Below, piece by piece: positions 35,210 through 42,976 of a stretch of DNA of 64,000 bases; within the stretch, counting starts at the first letter, position 1; every line of letters begins with the position of its first letter. A program made the translations under genes and the position numbers. The notes under the pieces are model-generated. The model saw only the letters and a list, made by a program, of their open reading frames with translations, made no database searches and had not been told where the DNA came from. The stretch is taken from the NCBI GenBank assembly GCA_036725605.1, contig DAIMDW010000030.1:12956-76955 (forward strand), given 5' to 3'. The stretch comes from CALBTQ01 sp036725605. GTDB taxonomy: Bacteria > Lernaellota > Lernaellaia > Lernaellales > Lernaellaceae.

Positions 35210-37117
35210 TTATGATAATTCTCCATCAAAAACTTTTAACCATTTAAATTTTTCAAGACTTCCTTCTGGTAATATTCTAACTTGGTATGCTTTTAATTCT
35301 TTTTCATATTTAATATTGCCTATTACTTGTTGTTCTTGCATATTTGCCAGCTTAAATTTTGAGTTCATTGTATCTGGATATACGTAGACTTCTTTAGTTA
35401 AAGCTGAGGCATCCTGTAACCACTCAACATTGGAATCATAGAATGAATTTACACAAACAAATTTTTCATTTAGTTGCAAAATTCGACCAGAACTTGCCTG
35501 AGTAATAACATAACCTCCATTTCCGTCGGACTTTAAACCATGCGGATGATCCAGTCCAGAAAGTGAAATTGTCGTCTTATTGTTTTTCATATCAATTCTC
35601 ACAATTTGTCCCTGATGAAATAATGAAGCGTAAATAACTTTATCTTCACTACGTGAAATCACCACACTATTAACATGAGTCGCTTGTCGTCTTGTTGGAT
35701 ATAACCTTGGTCGGTGATCAATATTGCTATCAACAATACGAATGTGACCATCTGGAGTCATTTGGTAACCATGACGAGTTGAGATCCATACGTAATAAGG
35801 CTTTTTATTAACATGATCATATACTACAACACTATCAGTTCCTGAGCATGAAACAGCAAGTAATCCATTATAGTAATCCAGTGAATGTAGGTGGTTAAAC
35901 AAAGGATGACTATATATTGTTGTTAATCTCTCTGGAGTAATGCTCACAATACTATTAGTTCCCTGGCATGCAATAATGAATTCTTCTTCCTCTGGAATAT
36001 ATACAAATCCGGTTGGTCTTCCTAATTTGAGACTTATGTGTTTATCAGGTTTTCCCATTTCGAAGATTCTCAGTATTCCATCACTTGTACGTGGCGGCAT
36101 TGACAAGGCGCCACGTACTCCTTTTTTTACTAAGGGATCATGAGCCAGATAAAAATCTATCATTTCTGGAAGATTCATTGTTGGAAAGCTTGCCGCCAAA
36201 ACTACATTTGAAAAATGTGGATTAATCTTATCAACTACTACATTTTGAGAAGACTCTTTTCCCCTATTAGTAATTCTTTCATCTGAACATATAACATTAA
36301 TCGGTTCGCTATTAAATTGGTTCTTATTTATTACCCCGCGATTATATTCTGATAATATTTGATCATATAACCTCTGAAAGAAATCTTCATCATCTTCATT
36401 AGAAACCACTAAATTGGCTCGACTGGACTGAGACTCTTGGTGGTGAATATATAACTCTATTCTTGCCCATCCATTAATTGATTTCGGATCAACTAACCAA
36501 ATTCCAGTTGTCGGAAAGCTATTGTAGTATGAGTAGTCAACGGGATATCCTTCTTGAATAAGATCATTTAATCGAGTTGTAAACGTTTTAATATTCAACC
36601 GGATCGCTTGGGATTCTAATCCTGTAAGTGAAGCAACTTCATCCAATGCTTTGTAGTCGGGGGATAACATTAAAAAATGTACCTTTGGCGATGATTTCCG
36701 CCTAAAAAAATCTTTTAAAGCGCCAGGAAAACCATCTGCCAATAATTTTGAAAAGGTAATGCCCTTTATATAGATCTCTTCATTGGCTAAACTGACAATA
36801 GAAACAGGATCCTGCTCTTCTGGGAGATCGGTTCGTCGCAAATAAACAGCACTCACTGGAAGTTGAATACCTTTTTTAAATGCTTGCACAGCATCATGGA
36901 TGAGCTGTTGTTGAAGAAAGCCTTTAAAAATAATTTCCATTGCTGCAACTGCCAACAAAGCCGTTGCTGCATTTGATAATAGATTGCTTGACCAAGTGGG
37001 TATAATTTCCCATGTTAACGCATGAATGAGAAGAAGCAAAAATGAAGTTGCCAATACTGCGAAGCTTGTACTTGAATGAGATTCGAGTAGACTTTTTAGT
37101 CTATTTCTTTTCTTCAT
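35210..37117 (-). CDS. AT-rich membrane protein with C-terminal beta-propeller, unknown
   Basis: 635 residues. Two membrane helices at about 18-36 and 45-66 are followed by a cytoplasmic domain (about 80-260) with EEIYIKGITFSKLL and KVHFLMLSPDY, reminiscent of degenerate phospholipase D-like domains fused to membrane anchors, without a HKD motif. Residues about 300-600 contain repeats of the NHL/YncE type (HSLDYYNGLLAVSCSGTD; GLDHPHGLKSDGNGGYVI). I do not recognise the whole architecture. Its base composition is far more AT-rich than its neighbours, so it was probably acquired by transfer. It has its own strong promoter. A role in defence is possible only by association with the nearby island. 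Confidence 0.6.
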   Translation of the reverse strand: MKKRNRLKSLLESHSSTSFAVLATSFLLLLIHALTWEIIPTWSSNLLSNAATALLAVAAMEIIFKGFLQQQLIHDAVQAFKKGIQLPVSAVYLRRTDLPEEQDPVSIVSLANEEIYIKGITFSKLLADGFPGALKDFFRRKSSPKVHFLMLSPDYKALDEVASLTGLESQAIRLNIKTFTTRLNDLIQEGYPVDYSYYNSFPTTGIWLVDPKSINGWARIELYIHHQESQSSRANLVVSNEDDEDFFQRLYDQILSEYNRGVINKNQFNSEPINVICSDERITNRGKESSQNVVVDKINPHFSNVVLAASFPTMNLPEMIDFYLAHDPLVKKGVRGALSMPPRTSDGILRIFEMGKPDKHISLKLGRPTGFVYIPEEEEFIIACQGTNSIVSITPERLTTIYSHPLFNHLHSLDYYNGLLAVSCSGTDSVVVYDHVNKKPYYVWISTRHGYQMTPDGHIRIVDSNIDHRPRLYPTRRQATHVNSVVISRSEDKVIYASLFHQGQIVRIDMKNNKTTISLSGLDHPHGLKSDGNGGYVITQASSGRILQLNEKFVCVNSFYDSNVEWLQDASALTKEVYVYPDTMNSKFKLANMQEQQVIGNIKYEKELKAYQVRILPEGSLEKFKWLKVFDGELS

Positions 37118-37165
37118 TATTTATTCCTACTGTACAAAAGATTACAAAACATTTCTTAAGGGATT

Positions 37166-37193
37166 TTTATATTAAACAATATTTTTATGTAAA
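37166..37193 (-). promoter_or_regulatory. sigma-70 type promoter of the 635-residue protein gene
   Basis: Minus strand: TTTACA (37193-37188), 16-base spacer, TATAAA (37171-37166), about 50 bases before the ATG at 37117, which has AGGA upstream. The stretch 37194-37353 shows no gene. Confidence 0.6.
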
Positions 37194-37353
37194 TTTGAAT
37201 AATGAATGATAGTTTTTTTTAAATATCAAAGTGCATCGAAACATCTAGGGAAATTGGGGATTTTTACACTCTCTAACTTTTTACAGCGAATATATATTCC
37301 TGGTTTTTCACAATATAGCCACTCAACTACCCGAATGATAGAATCGTCGCCCT

Positions 37354-37561
37354 TCGAACGCTTGTACTATTGGCGTGGGACACTTTTTCCCATGTGTCCC
37401 ACGGTCCATTTTTATAACCTACTGATATCGAAGGAGACTCGTAAGAAAATGGCGTGGGACAAAGTGTCCCAAAGTGTCCCATTTATCCCAAAAAACTGGG
37501 ACATGAAGGAATCATGTTCCTACCCAATCCATGGATAAACCGGGACACGTAACGAGTACAT
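37354..37561 (+). repeat. ~200-bp inverted repeat, left copy
   Basis: Reads CGAACG...TACTATTGGCGTGGGACAC...AGTACAT and is about 90% identical to the reverse complement of 40674-40872, with an extra 11-bp AAAGTGTCCCA unit. Inside are hairpins such as GTGGGACAC-N10-GTGTCCCAC. It carries no credible gene. Together with the right copy it brackets 37.56-40.67 kb. Confidence 0.9.
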
Positions 37562-37571
37562 GTCCCCGATT

Positions 37572-38750
37572 TTAAAACAGCTTCTCCAAAATGGCGAAGG
37601 CGAGGTCCTCTTTGGGCATTTTGGGCAGCGGGACGACCCGACCGTCGGCGAAGAGGATGCGCACCTCGTTGTGGTCGCTGTCGAAGCCGATGCCCTTTTG
37701 CGCCACGTCGTTGGCCACGATCGCATCGAGCTTCTTGCGCTCCATTTTGGCCCGCGCCTTGGTTTCGGCCTCGCCGGTCTCGGCCGCGAAACCGACCACG
37801 AACTGGTGCTTTTTGCGCGCGGCCACCGCGGCGATGATGTCCGGGTTGCGCTCCAGCGGCACCGCGTCGGGGCACTGGTCCTTGGGCAGCTTGGCCTCGG
37901 TCGAGGTCGCCGGGCGGAAGTCGGCCACGGCGGCGGTCATGATCAGCGCGTCGGTCGCGTCGAAGTGCTCGTCGACAGCCTGGGCCATTTCGCGCGCGGT
38001 CTCGACCCAGACGATCTCGATGTCCAGCGGATCGGGCAGCACGGTCGGCCCGCTGACCAGCGTGACCTCCGCGCCCAGGTTGCGCGCCGCCTTGGCCAGC
38101 GCGTAGCCCATCTTGCCGCTGGAACGATTGGAGATATACCGCACCGGGTCCAGCGGTTCGCGCGTCGGCCCGGCGGTGATGAGGATCTTCTTGCCCGCCA
38201 GCGGCTTGTGGCTGACCAGCGCCGCGGCGGCTTCGAGGATCCGCGCCGGTTCGCACATGCGTCCCCACCCTTCGTCGCCACAGGCGACCTCGCCTTTTTC
38301 CGGCCCGATGAATTGCACGCCGCGCTCGGCCAGCCGGGCGCAGTTGTCGCGCACCGCCGCGTGCGTCCACATGCGCGGATTCATCGCCGGGGCGAGCAAC
38401 ACCGGCGCGTTGGTGGCCAGCAGCGTGGTGGTCAGCAGATCGTCGGCGATGCCGTTGGCGTACTTGCCAATCACATTGGCCGTCGCCGGCGCAACGATCA
38501 CGAGCTGCGCGCGATCCGACAAACTGGTGTGCTGAATGTCCGAGGTCGACAACAGGGTAAACGTCTCGATATACACCGGCCGCGCGGTGAGCGTCTGGAA
38601 GGTCAGCGGCGTGATGAACTCGGTGGCGTTTTTGGTCATGATCACGTCGACCGTCGCGCCCGCCTTGATCAGCAGCCGCACCAGCTCGGCCGTTTTGTAC
38701 GCGGCGATGCCGCCGGTCACGCCCACGAGCACCTGTTTGTCGCGCAGCAT
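37572..38750 (-). CDS. coaBC: bifunctional phosphopantothenoylcysteine synthetase/decarboxylase CoaBC
   Basis: 392 residues. CoaC half: VGVTGGIAAYKTAELVRLL, active-site His in SDIQHTSLSDRAQL, APATANVIGKYANGIADDLL, and the PAMNPRMW motif. CoaB half: LITAGPTREPLDPVRYISN and RSSGKMGYALAKAAR, then VTLVSGP and AAVADFRP. It makes 4-phosphopantetheine in coenzyme A synthesis. GGAGG precedes the ATG at 38750. It ends 11 bp from the left inverted repeat. High GC, host-like. Confidence 0.96.
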   Translation of the reverse strand: MLRDKQVLVGVTGGIAAYKTAELVRLLIKAGATVDVIMTKNATEFITPLTFQTLTARPVYIETFTLLSTSDIQHTSLSDRAQLVIVAPATANVIGKYANGIADDLLTTTLLATNAPVLLAPAMNPRMWTHAAVRDNCARLAERGVQFIGPEKGEVACGDEGWGRMCEPARILEAAAALVSHKPLAGKKILITAGPTREPLDPVRYISNRSSGKMGYALAKAARNLGAEVTLVSGPTVLPDPLDIEIVWVETAREMAQAVDEHFDATDALIMTAAVADFRPATSTEAKLPKDQCPDAVPLERNPDIIAAVAARKKHQFVVGFAAETGEAETKARAKMERKKLDAIVANDVAQKGIGFDSDHNEVRILFADGRVVPLPKMPKEDLAFAILEKLF

Positions 38751-38759
38751 GTCGTCCTC

Positions 38760-39377
38760 CTAAAAGAACGGATTGGTGGTCTTTTCGCGCCCGACGGTCG
38801 TTGCCGGACCGTGTCCGGTGAGCACCACCGTTTCGTCGGGCAGGGTGAAGATCTTCTCCCGGATATTCGTCAACAGCGCCTGCAGGTTGCCGCCGGGAAA
38901 ATCGGTACGGCCGATCGAGCCGAAAAACAGGGAGTCGCCGGCGAACACGTACCCGTCGATCACCAGGCCCACGCCGCAGGGGCTGTGGCCGGGCAGTTCG
39001 ATCACCCGGAACGACAGCGCGCCCAGTTCGACGGTGTCGCCTTCGCGCACGGTGCGGTCGGCCGGCGGGCTCGACGGCACGCTCAGCCCGAACATCCGCG
39101 CCTGCATTTCCTCGGTGCCCAGCGTCGCGGCCTCGTCGGGATGGGTGACGATCGGCGCGCCGGTTTTCGCCTTGAGCTCGCCGTTGCCGCCCACGTGATC
39201 CCAATGGGTGTGGGTGTTGAAGATCAGTTCGCAGGTCAGCCCGTGCTCTTCCAGCGCGCGCATGATTTGCGGCACCTGGCCGCCCGGATCGACGACCATC
39301 GCTTTTTTCGTCGTCTCATCGCCGACGATATAGGTGTTCACCTGGATCGGGCCGGTGGCCAATTGCAGTAGAATCAT
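38760..39377 (-). CDS. metallo-beta-lactamase-fold hydrolase (glyoxalase II-like)
   Basis: 205 residues. Metal-binding motif THTHWDHVGG, further ligands in GHSPCG and the GDSLFFGSIGRTDFPGG segment, ending in LTGHGPATTVG. This is the hydroxyacylglutathione-hydrolase-like (YcbL) branch, which lacks the C-terminal glutathione domain of true GloB. Start ATG at 39377 with AAGGAA before it; upstream frame extension is not supported. Nine bases separate it from coaBC, so they are probably co-transcribed. Confidence 0.88.
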   Translation of the reverse strand: MILLQLATGPIQVNTYIVGDETTKKAMVVDPGGQVPQIMRALEEHGLTCELIFNTHTHWDHVGGNGELKAKTGAPIVTHPDEAATLGTEEMQARMFGLSVPSSPPADRTVREGDTVELGALSFRVIELPGHSPCGVGLVIDGYVFAGDSLFFGSIGRTDFPGGNLQALLTNIREKIFTLPDETVVLTGHGPATTVGREKTTNPFF

Positions 39378-39459
39378 CGGGTTCCTTTCCGGTTGCCATG
39401 GGGCAAATATCCTAAGCCGCCCCACGCGCCCGGTCAAGTTGCCGCGACGATTTTGGCGG

Positions 39460-40530
39460 TCAATCGAACATCGCCAGAAGGAACGGTTCGCCGCCGACGT
39501 GCACCTCGCTGACGTCCGCCCCCGCCGGAATGCGGGCCACGTTGCCGCCCGCGCCGATCGCATAGGCGTGGTCGCTCGCGTCGATCGCCAGGTCGATGAT
39601 CTTGTCGCCGGCGAAGGTCAGCAACTGCGCGTCGCCGCCGGCCGGCATCTCGTACAACCCGCCCTGCTCGTCGGCGAACAGGATATCGCCCAGGCTGCCC
39701 ACGGCAATGCGGCTCGGCTGTTGGGCGACGCTCAGCGACGACAGCGATCCGTCCAGCGGCCGGTGGATGAAGATCAGGCCCGCGTCGGTATCCTGGTCGA
39801 CGGCCGTGAAATAGATCTGCTGGTCGTTGCCGCAGGTCAGGCCGCGCACCCGCTCGGGCGTGCCGGTGTTCTCGTAGACGATGCCGTAGGTCTTCGCCTC
39901 GGGATCGAACACGTACACGAACGAGTCGTTGGCGGCGAACACGCGCCCGGCGCTGTCCACGGCCAGATGGCGCAGCTCGCGATCGTCGAACAGGTGCGTC
40001 CACGCCTGCGCCGCGCGGTCGAAGGTCCACAGGCCGAACTCGTCGCCGGTCAGGTCGTTGCTGACGGCGTAGAGCGTTTCGTCATCCGGCGAAAGCGCCA
40101 TGGCGCACACCGAGGTCGGACTATCCGCCAGCCGCTCGACGGTTGGCTCCGCGATGGCGATGACGCCGCCGGCATCGGCCAAGAAGACGGTCCGGTCGTC
40201 GGCGATGGTCATTGCCTCGATGTCGCCGAAAGCGGGCGCCAGTTCGGCCAGAGCGTTGAAGGTCGACGGATCGGCGAAGGGCGGCAAGAGGTTGAGGTTG
40301 TCCAGGCCGAAAAGCGCGCCATCGGCGTAGAGGAAGTTATCCCAGAGGTCGCTCCAGCCATCGGCGTCGGGCCAGGCGGTGAAGGGTCCGGCGGCCAGCA
40401 ACAGGGCATCGAGGGACGCCATCGGGCCGGGATCGTTATCGGAGTTGTCGTCGTCGTCGTCGTCGCCGCAACCGGCAAGGAGCATGAGCGGCAGTAGGAT
40501 CGCGGCCAGCCAGGGGAGAGGTAGTCTCAT
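39460..40530 (-). CDS. poly-Asp lipoprotein with beta-propeller-like repeats
   Basis: 356 residues. Signal peptide RLPLPWLAAILLPLMLLAGC ends in a lipobox; Cys is followed by Gly and a run of Asp. The body shows six or more repeats of the type D-D-x-T-hydrophobic-A (for example IADDRTVFLADAGG, SPDDETLYAVSNDL, DSAGRVFAANDSF), a WD40/YncE-like propeller. ATG at 40530 follows GGAGG. It probably sits on the inner face of the outer membrane or the surface. Function unknown. Confidence 0.72.
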   Translation of the reverse strand: MRLPLPWLAAILLPLMLLAGCGDDDDDDNSDNDPGPMASLDALLLAAGPFTAWPDADGWSDLWDNFLYADGALFGLDNLNLLPPFADPSTFNALAELAPAFGDIEAMTIADDRTVFLADAGGVIAIAEPTVERLADSPTSVCAMALSPDDETLYAVSNDLTGDEFGLWTFDRAAQAWTHLFDDRELRHLAVDSAGRVFAANDSFVYVFDPEAKTYGIVYENTGTPERVRGLTCGNDQQIYFTAVDQDTDAGLIFIHRPLDGSLSSLSVAQQPSRIAVGSLGDILFADEQGGLYEMPAGGDAQLLTFAGDKIIDLAIDASDHAYAIGAGGNVARIPAGADVSEVHVGGEPFLLAMFD

Positions 40531-40673
40531 GGTCTTTCCTCCCATCAATGTATTGGCGGCCTGCATGTGTCCGACAAGTTTCTCAGGTAGTGTAACCCAG
40601 CCCGGGTGATAATAACAGGCAAAAAGGCATCAGGGACTTCCGGCGGGTGTCGGTCGGCGCTGACGCGCATGGG

Positions 40674-40872
40674 ATGTACTTGTTACGTGTCCCGGTTTAT
40701 CCATGGATTGGGTAGGAACATGATTCCTTCATGTCCCAGTTTTTTGGGATAAATGGGACACTTTGTCCCACGCTATTTTCTTACGATTCTCCTTTGATAT
40801 CAATAGGTTATAAAAAAGAGCCGTGGGACACATGGGAAAAAGTGTCCCACGCCAATAGTATGGTCGTTCGAG
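40674..40872 (-). repeat. ~200-bp inverted repeat, right copy
   Basis: Reverse-complement counterpart of 37354-37561. It marks the point where host-like, GC-rich sequence gives way to the lower-GC island. The rest of 40531-41234 carries only the doubtful small frame at 40880 and otherwise nothing I can identify. Confidence 0.9.
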
Positions 40873-40879
40873 CGCAAAA

Positions 40880-41065
40880 ATGAATAATGGAGATAGTTAC
40901 TTTGCCATCCTACCCCCCGAGCCGGATGCCAGAACTCGCTTCATGATGCGCGAAGCGGGGCTACAGCTTTCTGTGGACCGCTTGTCATTTCATCGTGGTG
41001 AAGCAGAGCGGCGAAGTCCGCCAAACCCTTCTGGGCGGCAGGTTTTTGCCGATAATAGTTATTGA
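40880..41065 (+). pseudogene. possible truncated ORF, 2'-5' RNA ligase-like start
   Basis: 61 codons. The opening YFAILPPEPDARTRF resembles the first strand of 2'-5' RNA ligase (LigT) proteins, but the catalytic HxT motifs never appear and the frame ends after 61 residues. It starts eight bases after the right inverted repeat. It may be a gene remnant cut off at the island border, or a chance frame. Confidence 0.25.
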
Positions 41066-41234
41066 ACTCAAGACAGAGAAAGCGTCCTTGCCTAGAGAAT
41101 TTGGTGGAGGAAACGTTACTGGTATCGAACTTGACGGGGATTTTTCGTGTGGGCGGTTAATCACTATCTCATTGATAATAAAGGAAAATAAATTCTCACG
41201 CCTTCCGGCAAGTCTGCACGCGTCTTCTCTTTTC

Positions 41235-42260
41235 CTAATTTTCAGGTGTTTCAACGGCCAGCCGAGCATGCAAACTCGCCATCAGCGTCGTCAGTAGAGC
41301 ATCTTGATGCTTACGACGAGACCAAAGCGAAGAACCGGTCGCGGCGGTAGCAACGGTCAAGGGAATGCCAATAGGTCCCAGTAAAAAGCCGAGAAATCCT
41401 GTAGCCGCCATGTAGGTGCTGAAAGCGAATGTAGTTCCAAGGAGGAGAGAGAATGCCTTGATCATTGTAGTCAGCATCAAAAACACGCCCATGCCTGAAG
41501 CGTTGAGTATTGCCAATGTACCTAAGGTCATTCCACCCGCACGGAGGGTTTTCAGCATTGATTTTGCCGTTAATTCGTCAAGGCTCATTGCTTGCCTCAT
41601 CGCCTCTTGCTCTCCCCTGCTCAGTTGCCCGAGCACTTCCTGTAGATGCTCCTCCAACTCCTTTTCCATTTCTGGACCACCCTTCGTCAAAGCGGCTTGA
41701 ATGCGTTTTAGCAAGTCTTCGAGATGCAATTCAAATATTTTCCGCTCAACGTCCTCTGGCGCGATCATGGTTGTATCGATCTTCATGTGCTTGGCGGCGC
41801 GGGCAAGGACTGCACGTGAAATGACTTGAGGATTTTCTCTCTCTTTTTTCGGTACATGAGCCAACTGGCATAGCAGCTGCAGCATCCGTTTTCGAAGTAC
41901 CGCATCATCCAACCCCTGGATTTCAGTCCTCTTCCTTATGATGGATTCGTTAAGTGTGAATGGACTAAAATTCCAAGAATTGTAACGTTCCAACAACGCC
42001 TCATGTCCCGCGTGTATCCCGCATAGAATACTACCGAACTTTTTCACGTTTTTTCGATTTGCGTTTTCTGATTTTTTCGCCAGCCAATCCAAAGCCTTGT
42101 CAGCACGCTGGCCAGCGCGACCCAATAGATGCTTGGCTTTCGTTGCTGCTTTTTCCGTGGGTTCACGCAAAGTGGATAAAAACGAAGCCGCCTCGCCGAA
42201 GGCGACCAGATCGAGCAATTCCTCGTGATTCAGACGATCAATCGCCGCCAGGAAGAGCAT
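41235..42260 (-). CDS. membrane protein with YaaW/DUF3944-like C-terminus
   Basis: 341 residues. The first about 220 residues are helical and charged (ELEEHLQEVLGQLSRGEQEAM), followed by two or three glycine-rich hydrophobic segments (LGTLAILNASGMGVFLMLTTM; YMAATGFLGFLLGPIGIPL). This layout resembles the E. coli YaaW/UPF0174 family, sometimes linked to stress and defence loci. It overlaps the preceding gene by 23 bp and is the last gene of the island operon. Possible membrane effector. Family call is tentative. Confidence 0.6.
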   Translation of the reverse strand: MLFLAAIDRLNHEELLDLVAFGEAASFLSTLREPTEKAATKAKHLLGRAGQRADKALDWLAKKSENANRKNVKKFGSILCGIHAGHEALLERYNSWNFSPFTLNESIIRKRTEIQGLDDAVLRKRMLQLLCQLAHVPKKERENPQVISRAVLARAAKHMKIDTTMIAPEDVERKIFELHLEDLLKRIQAALTKGGPEMEKELEEHLQEVLGQLSRGEQEAMRQAMSLDELTAKSMLKTLRAGGMTLGTLAILNASGMGVFLMLTTMIKAFSLLLGTTFAFSTYMAATGFLGFLLGPIGIPLTVATAATGSSLWSRRKHQDALLTTLMASLHARLAVETPEN

Positions 42261-42918
42261 CCCTGAGGCCCTCCTTTATGGGTTCAAGGAAAGTCCGCTG
42301 CACATAAGCTTTTACCAAAGGCAGATCGTCGCCTAGTGCCAAGGTCATCATGTCAGACCCCATCTTGAAGCACCAAAGACCATTGGCCAGCAACCACAGA
42401 TCGTCGTCGACAAGTGTTCCAGTTACCAGAGATCCAAAAAATGGAAACACAATAGACTTTGGCTGGAATATGTCCACGAATAGATGACAGCCAACTCCAA
42501 ACGCGGCGGCACCTGCCGCAACGCCTACGATTTTGTTGACGACTCGATCCCGTAGTAACTTCGAATTGCCAGTGCGAGCAAGTTGGGCTTCATATACTTT
42601 GCGCATCATCCAGACGGCAACGCCTGAGTGAAACAGGAAAAACCGGTGGTTACCAATGCCCAGCAGCGAGATATCCTTGTCTGGAAAGGCAAATCCGGCC
42701 GAAAGGCTGAAAAGTCCCGTGGGTACTAACACAGCCATTTTGGTATATTTTCCTGCCTGTTGTTTCCAGTGGGTGGCTCGAAGCCGAACCTCATCGTAGA
42801 AACTACGGTCAAATGTCAACATGTCTGGCGTTACGCTTGCTGCTTCCGATACTTGTTCCAAGGACTTATTGATAACAATCGTTTTTGTAATAGCTTTCTG
42901 CACACTGTTCTTTATCAT
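42238..42918 (-). CDS. membrane protein, YdjM/DUF457-like metal-dependent hydrolase candidate
   Basis: 226 residues with about four membrane segments. Polar motifs fall inside or next to the helices: FAFPDKDISLLGIGNHRFFLFHSG and GVGCHLFVDIFQP, giving a D...HR...H...H..D pattern like that of LexA-controlled YdjM-type inner-membrane hydrolases. That assignment is by pattern only. RBS GGGAG before the ATG. It pairs with the downstream membrane gene by a 23-bp overlap, suggesting they act together. Confidence 0.55.
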   Translation of the reverse strand: MIKNSVQKAITKTIVINKSLEQVSEAASVTPDMLTFDRSFYDEVRLRATHWKQQAGKYTKMAVLVPTGLFSLSAGFAFPDKDISLLGIGNHRFFLFHSGVAVWMMRKVYEAQLARTGNSKLLRDRVVNKIVGVAAGAAAFGVGCHLFVDIFQPKSIVFPFFGSLVTGTLVDDDLWLLANGLWCFKMGSDMMTLALGDDLPLVKAYVQRTFLEPIKEGLRDALPGGD

Positions 42919-42976
42919 GATGATCTCCCTTATAACCCAATCACGATTGACAGATGTGGCTCTCTGACATTTTCTA

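Noticed and set aside
37206..37538. A 110-codon plus-strand frame running into the left inverted repeat
   Set aside because: The translation changes character at the repeat and has no counterpart in the right copy beyond the repeat itself.
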